This document shows, piece after piece, positions 60,233-64,000 of a stretch of DNA of 64,000 bases (positions are counted from its first letter, which is position 1; each line of letters starts with the position of its first letter). This DNA is from Neorhizobium tomejilense. Lineage in GTDB: Bacteria > Pseudomonadota > Alphaproteobacteria > Rhizobiales > Rhizobiaceae. The position numbers and the translations under genes are program-made. The notes beneath the pieces are model-generated. The model ran no database searches. It was not told the origin of the DNA and saw nothing but the letters and a program-made list of their open reading frames with translations. The stretch spans positions 186,001-250,000 of the forward strand of contig PVBG01000004.1 in assembly GCA_002968845.1 (NCBI GenBank), read 5' to 3'.

Positions 60233-61294
60233 TCAGGCCCGCACCTCGAAGATCATGTTGAATGGAGTTTCGCTCGCCCGTCGGAAGTGCGAATAGCCGG
60301 CGTCGAGCGCCACCTTGCGAAGCTTCATCTCCCCAGCCTGGGCTCCGAGGCCAAGACCTACCTCCTGTGCCATGGAGGCGGGGGTGCAGATCATCGTCGA
60401 GGCGCCGTAATAAACGCGCCCGACCGGGTTGAGGTTGTCCTTCAGGCCGTCATGCGCGAAAGGTTCGACGATCATCCAGGTGCCACCCTTCGCCATCGTC
60501 TCGCGGATATGACGGCCCGCTCCGACCGGATCGCCCATATCGTGCAGGCAGTCGAACATGGCGACGAGGTCGTAGTTGCCCCCTGGAAACTCCTTCGCCG
60601 AAGCCTGACTGAACGTCACCCGGTCGCCGACGCCAGCCTCCTGCGCTGCGCGCTTCGCCCGCTCAATGGAAGGGGCATGGTAGTCAAACCCGTGAAAATG
60701 CGATTTCGGAAAGGCCTTGGCCATGAGGATCGTCGAAGCGCCATGGCCACAGCCGACGTCGGCGACCTCCGCCCCGCGTTCCAGCTTTTCCCTGACGCCC
60801 TTAAGTGCCGGGATCCATTCGTCCACCAGATGGCTGTTGTAGCCGGGCCGGAAGAAGCGCTCCGTGCCCCGGAAGAGACAGGTGCTGTGTTCGTGCCAGC
60901 CGAGCCCGCGGCCGGTACGAAAGGCTTCCTCCACCTTCGGCTCGTCCATCCACATCGACTGGACGATTTCGAAGGCGCCTCCGAAAAAGGCCGGGCTGTC
61001 CTCATTGGAAAAAACCATCGCCTGCTCGGGCGTCATAGCGAACTTGTTGGAGTTTTCATCAAACGTGATGTAGTCGGCCGCAGCCATGGCGGCGAGCCAT
61101 TCACGCACATTGCGTTCGGTGAGCCCCGTCGTTTCCGCGATCTCCATCGAGGATCGCAGCCGGCCGTCCATCATTGCCCGGAACAGGCCGAGATGGTCGC
61201 CGAGCACGACGAGAACGCCGGACACGCCAGCGCCAAGATCGCCCACCAGCCGACCGACAAGTGCATCGAGTTTCTGCATATCAGGTTCCTGCAT
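60233..61294 (-). CDS. class I SAM-dependent methyltransferase with N-terminal winged helix (copy 2)
   Basis: A 353-residue paralogue of the protein encoded at 37800. It has the same winged-helix N-part (SMEIAETTGLTERNVREW), SAM motif VADVGCGHGASTILM, FDCLHDMGDP and the near-identical ending pattern (RRASETPFNMIFEVRA here, RRAMATPFNLVLEARL there). ATG at 61294 with GGAGGG upstream. It faces the plus-strand thioesterase-like gene. Substrate unknown. Confidence 0.85.
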   Translation of the reverse strand: MQEPDMQKLDALVGRLVGDLGAGVSGVLVVLGDHLGLFRAMMDGRLRSSMEIAETTGLTERNVREWLAAMAAADYITFDENSNKFAMTPEQAMVFSNEDSPAFFGGAFEIVQSMWMDEPKVEEAFRTGRGLGWHEHSTCLFRGTERFFRPGYNSHLVDEWIPALKGVREKLERGAEVADVGCGHGASTILMAKAFPKSHFHGFDYHAPSIERAKRAAQEAGVGDRVTFSQASAKEFPGGNYDLVAMFDCLHDMGDPVGAGRHIRETMAKGGTWMIVEPFAHDGLKDNLNPVGRVYYGASTMICTPASMAQEVGLGLGAQAGEMKLRKVALDAGYSHFRRASETPFNMIFEVRA

Positions 61295-61468
61295 GGCACC
61301 CTCCAAAGATACGCCAGCCCCAGCCCAATGTGTTTTACCCCAAAGCGATCCTACGCCGAGGCCGCACCCCGTCAATGAAGCATTCGGACTAGACGGCCGA
61401 TCAGAAGGCTTAACTCCCCGAGGCATGGCGGCATGTGGATGAAGGGGGATCCTGGCTGCGGATCTCTC

Positions 61469-62191
61469 TCAGCGGAACTTCTCCGCAGTCGCCACGCAGT
61501 TGATCAGCGCCGCCAGTTCCTTGCGGGAGGCGAAGGAGGTTTCCGGGCTCATCGACAGGAACGCCTTGATGCCGCGCACGGTCGGGACCGAGTTCTTTTC
61601 GAGCTGGCCGACCACGCGTTCCACTTCCGCGTCGATACCGGCATCGGCGACGGTGATGCCGACGATGCCAAGCATTTTTGCCTCCGTCGCGGGGATCACA
61701 TCGCGGGTGAAGACCATGCGGGCGAGCGTGGCGCGGGAAACCCGGTCGGCGAGCGCATTGAGCACCAGCGTCGGAGCGATGTCGTGGTTCATTTCCGGCA
61801 CCTGGAAGGTGGCGCTTTCGGCGGCGATCGCCACGTCCGCGAGAGCCGCGATGGCGCAGCCGACGCCGGCTGCCCTGCCGCGGATGGCGGTGATGAACGG
61901 AACTGGGATTTCGCGCAGCACTTCATAGAAACCGAGGACCGGATCGGAGATCGCGGTGCGCAGGTCGAGCGCGGTGGCGCGAGAACCGGCGGCAGGCATG
62001 GCGGCGCTGCGCCCGGTGCAGAAATCGCCGCCCTTGGCATTCATCAGCACGACGCGGGTTTCCGACGACAGCGACTTCAATGCGGCGGCAATGGCCTGCA
62101 CCATCTCGGGCGTCAGCGCATTGCCCTTGTCGGGACGGTTGAGGGTGATCTCGAGGACGTTCCCCCGGGTATTGATCAGGACGTCGGACAA
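61469..62191 (-). CDS. enoyl-CoA hydratase/isomerase family protein
   Basis: A 240-residue crotonase-fold protein. Core motifs: LNRPDKGNALTPEMVQ, AKGGDFCTG (oxyanion loop) and RGRAAGVGCAIAALADVAIA. I chose a TTG start at 62191 because GAGGAG lies just upstream and the crotonase fold begins there; the frame extends further into the preceding gene. 10 bp after the stop of the molybdenum hydroxylase gene, so co-transcribed. Catalytic Glu positions look substituted, so hydratase activity is uncertain. Confidence 0.82.
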   Translation of the reverse strand: MSDVLINTRGNVLEITLNRPDKGNALTPEMVQAIAAALKSLSSETRVVLMNAKGGDFCTGRSAAMPAAGSRATALDLRTAISDPVLGFYEVLREIPVPFITAIRGRAAGVGCAIAALADVAIAAESATFQVPEMNHDIAPTLVLNALADRVSRATLARMVFTRDVIPATEAKMLGIVGITVADAGIDAEVERVVGQLEKNSVPTVRGIKAFLSMSPETSFASRKELAALINCVATAEKFR

Positions 62192-62201
62192 TGCTTTCTC
62201 C

Positions 62202-64000
62202 TCAGGCTTCTTGTTTGGCTTTTGCCGCCCGGATCGCTTCCCAGATCCGGGAGGGCGTTGCCGGCATTTCGATATGGGTGACGCCGAGATCGGCGAGCGC
62301 ATCGGTGATGGAGTTGATCGTCACGCCGAGCGACGGTGTCGTACCACCCTCGCCGCCCGGACGGAAACCGAGCGGATGGCTTTTCGCAGGCACTTCGCTG
62401 ATATGGGTGTCGAAACTCGGAAAATCGGAAGCACGGGCCACCTGATAGTCCATGAAGGTAGCCGACAGGTTCTGGCCGGTCTCGCGGTCGTAATGCGACC
62501 ATTCGAACAGCGCCTGGCCGGCACCCTGGACGATCCCGCCATGGGTCTGGCCATCGACGATCATCGGGTTCAGCGCCTTGCCGACGTCATCGACCGTCGA
62601 ATAACGCGGGATATGGAAGAAGCCGGTTTCCGGATCGATCTCGATCTCGCAGACCGCGGCGCCATAGGGGTAGGCAAGCCCGTGGGTGGTCTCGTCGGAA
62701 ACCGCCGCAAGCGTGCCCCGCAGCTCGTCCGGCAGGCCGAGATCGTTTTCCGCAGCCTGCGCCGCCTCGAACAGGCTGACGACGCCGTTCGATCCGCGGG
62801 CGCGAAAATGGCCGTGGACGAAATCGATTTCTTCCGGCGCGACGTTCAGCATGAAGGCCGCAATCCTGCGGCCGCGCTCGATGATCTCGGCGGTTGCCTT
62901 GTGCATGACGATGCTCGCGAAGCGCAGCGAGCGTCCGGAATGCGAACCGCCGCCGGCCGAGACGAAATCCGTATCGCTGGCGCGGATCTGCACGATCTCG
63001 TGGGAAACGCCGAGGAAGGAGCCAACCAGCTGGGCGAATGCGGTTTCGTGCCCCTGCCCTGTATTCTGGGTGCCGATGACGACGTCGACGATGCCGGCGG
63101 TCGGATCGACCGTGATCTCGGCGCGTTCGCGCGGCACGCCGCTGGTACCCTCGATATAGTTGGAAAGGCCGATGCCGCGATACATGCCGCGTTGGCGGGC
63201 TTCTGCGCGGCGCGCCTCGAAGCCCTTCCAGTCGGCCATCTCGAGCACCTTGTCCATGCAGCCGATATAGTCGCCATTGTCATAGATGACGCCCATCGGG
63301 TTGGAATAGGGGGAAGCCTCTTCCGGGATCATGTTGATGCGCCGCAGCTCCACCCGGTCGAAACCGAACTTGCGGGCGGCAAGGTCGATCATCCGCTCGA
63401 TGATGTACATCGCTTCGGGGCGGCCGGCGCTGCGATAGGGGATGGTCGGTACGGTATTCGACATCGCCGCGCGGAATTCCACATGCGCGACCGGCACCCG
63501 GTAGAGGCTGGTCATCAGCTGGATGCCCTTGTTGAGGGGCGTGTAGGACACCGTATGGGCGCCGATATTGCTGGTATTGACGGAGTGAAAGGCGAGGAAC
63601 TTGCCGTTTTCGTCGAGCGCAAGCCTGGCCTTCACATGCAGGTCGCGGCCCTGGAAGTCCGACAGGAAGGCCTCGATGCGTTCCGCCTGATGCTTGACGG
63701 GCCGGCCGGTCAGCTTGGCGGCGTAGGGCAGCAGCACGAATTCCGGATAGGTGGCGTTGCGGGTGCCGAAATTGCCGCCGACATCGCGGGGCGCGACGAC
63801 CCGCACGAAGGCCATGTCGACGCCGAGAGACGCCGCGATCTGCTCGCGCATCATCACGACGCCATGGCCACCGGACGCGTGGATGGTGAACTTGCCGGTC
63901 TCCGGATCGTATTCGGCGGCGGAGGAACGCGGCTCCATGTGCACACCGGTGACGCGTTGCGCCCAGCTGGTGAATTCGAGGACGTGAACGGCCTTGGCGA
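62202..64000 (-). CDS. xanthine dehydrogenase/CO dehydrogenase-family molybdopterin subunit (5' truncated)
   Basis: About 600 residues of the large, Mo-binding subunit of a molybdenum hydroxylase (CoxL/CutL class). The frame is open to the window edge and continues beyond it (QRVTGVHMEPRSSAAEYD near the edge), so the N-terminal part is missing. Motifs include GVVMMREQIAASLGV, RSAGRPEAMYIIERM, NTGQGHETAFAQLVG and GEGGTTPSLGVTINSITDAL (Mo-site Glu). The CO dehydrogenase-specific AYRCSFR loop is not visible in this part. Medium and small subunits should lie beyond the window. Probably hydroxylates an aromatic or N-heterocyclic acid. Confidence 0.9.
   Translation of the reverse strand, partial: AKAVHVLEFTSWAQRVTGVHMEPRSSAAEYDPETGKFTIHASGGHGVVMMREQIAASLGVDMAFVRVVAPRDVGGNFGTRNATYPEFVLLPYAAKLTGRPVKHQAERIEAFLSDFQGRDLHVKARLALDENGKFLAFHSVNTSNIGAHTVSYTPLNKGIQLMTSLYRVPVAHVEFRAAMSNTVPTIPYRSAGRPEAMYIIERMIDLAARKFGFDRVELRRINMIPEEASPYSNPMGVIYDNGDYIGCMDKVLEMADWKGFEARRAEARQRGMYRGIGLSNYIEGTSGVPRERAEITVDPTAGIVDVVIGTQNTGQGHETAFAQLVGSFLGVSHEIVQIRASDTDFVSAGGGSHSGRSLRFASIVMHKATAEIIERGRRIAAFMLNVAPEEIDFVHGHFRARGSNGVVSLFEAAQAAENDLGLPDELRGTLAAVSDETTHGLAYPYGAAVCEIEIDPETGFFHIPRYSTVDDVGKALNPMIVDGQTHGGIVQGAGQALFEWSHYDRETGQNLSATFMDYQVARASDFPSFDTHISEVPAKSHPLGFRPGGEGGTTPSLGVTINSITDALADLGVTHIEMPATPSRIWEAIRAAKAKQEA

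Noticed and set aside
1..64000. CRISPR arrays, rRNA genes and intact insertion sequences
   Set aside because: No regularly spaced direct repeats, rRNA-like stretches or transposase motifs were seen.

Overview
The window looks like chromosome or megaplasmid DNA from an alphaproteobacterium of the Rhizobiales (Rhizobium/Agrobacterium-like). The grounds are high GC, many ATGA/GTGA-coupled operons, GTG and TTG starts, many ABC importers and catabolic genes, and a RIME-like intergenic repeat near 49.8 kb. I count about 61 supported protein genes and one tRNA (Leu, CAG), with no rRNA and no CRISPR. Both ends cut through genes.

Layout. 1-3.25 kb: end of a NitT/TauT-type ABC importer operon closed by an ACMSD-type amidohydrolase. 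3.4-7.3 kb: small membrane proteins of unknown function and an MHYT-PAS-GGDEF diguanylate cyclase. 7.5-31.8 kb: a large catabolic regulon (below). 31.8-33.4 kb: a gene-poor, lower-GC strip with an orphan membrane protein, a truncated phage-type integrase and tRNA-Leu, which looks like an island boundary. 33.5-46.2 kb: mixed genes (Rdx, DoxX, HIBADH-like, GFA, Maa-like acetyltransferase, GH25 lipoprotein, methyltransferase, GlxA-type regulator, MocR/EamA pair, DUF2161, PemK/Phd toxin-antitoxin, ABC exporter). 46.3-54.6 kb: LysR, ureohydrolase, spermidine/putrescine-type ABC importer, nitrilase-fold amidase, glycerol-dehydrogenase-like enzyme. 54.6-64 kb: IclR, gentisate dioxygenase, fumarylacetoacetase-family hydrolase, MarR, Zn alcohol dehydrogenase, double hot-dog protein, a second methyltransferase, enoyl-CoA hydratase and the truncated large subunit of a molybdenum hydroxylase.

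The main discovery candidate is the 7.5-31.8 kb block. Six copies of one palindromic site (consensus GCGATC-N3-GATCGCA, usually followed by CAAT) lie in its intergenic regions, one or two at each inferred promoter, and one lies in front of a GntR/FadR-type regulator gene at 26110. I infer that this regulator controls the whole block. The block encodes a Dpp-type importer (binding protein about 17 kb from its permeases, the two ATPases fused), five acyl/amide/ester hydrolases of four folds (class A beta-lactamase-like, alpha/beta hydrolase, two NylB/class C-like paralogues, a C45 autoproteolytic enzyme), two class III aminotransferases, two aldehyde dehydrogenases, a PuuA-like gamma-glutamyl-amine ligase, a carnitine-dehydrogenase-like enzyme next to a BKACE, a siderophore-interacting-protein flavin reductase, and a single-chain MOSC/FAD/NAD/2Fe-2S reductase.

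Together these read as import, hydrolysis and complete oxidation of an amide- or ester-linked, amine-containing compound. The flavin reductase of the ferric-siderophore family and the mARC/YcbX-like N-reductase make a hydroxamate (N-hydroxy-diamine) siderophore or a similar N-hydroxylated conjugate an attractive but unproven substrate. The substrate is inference; the regulon structure is directly visible.
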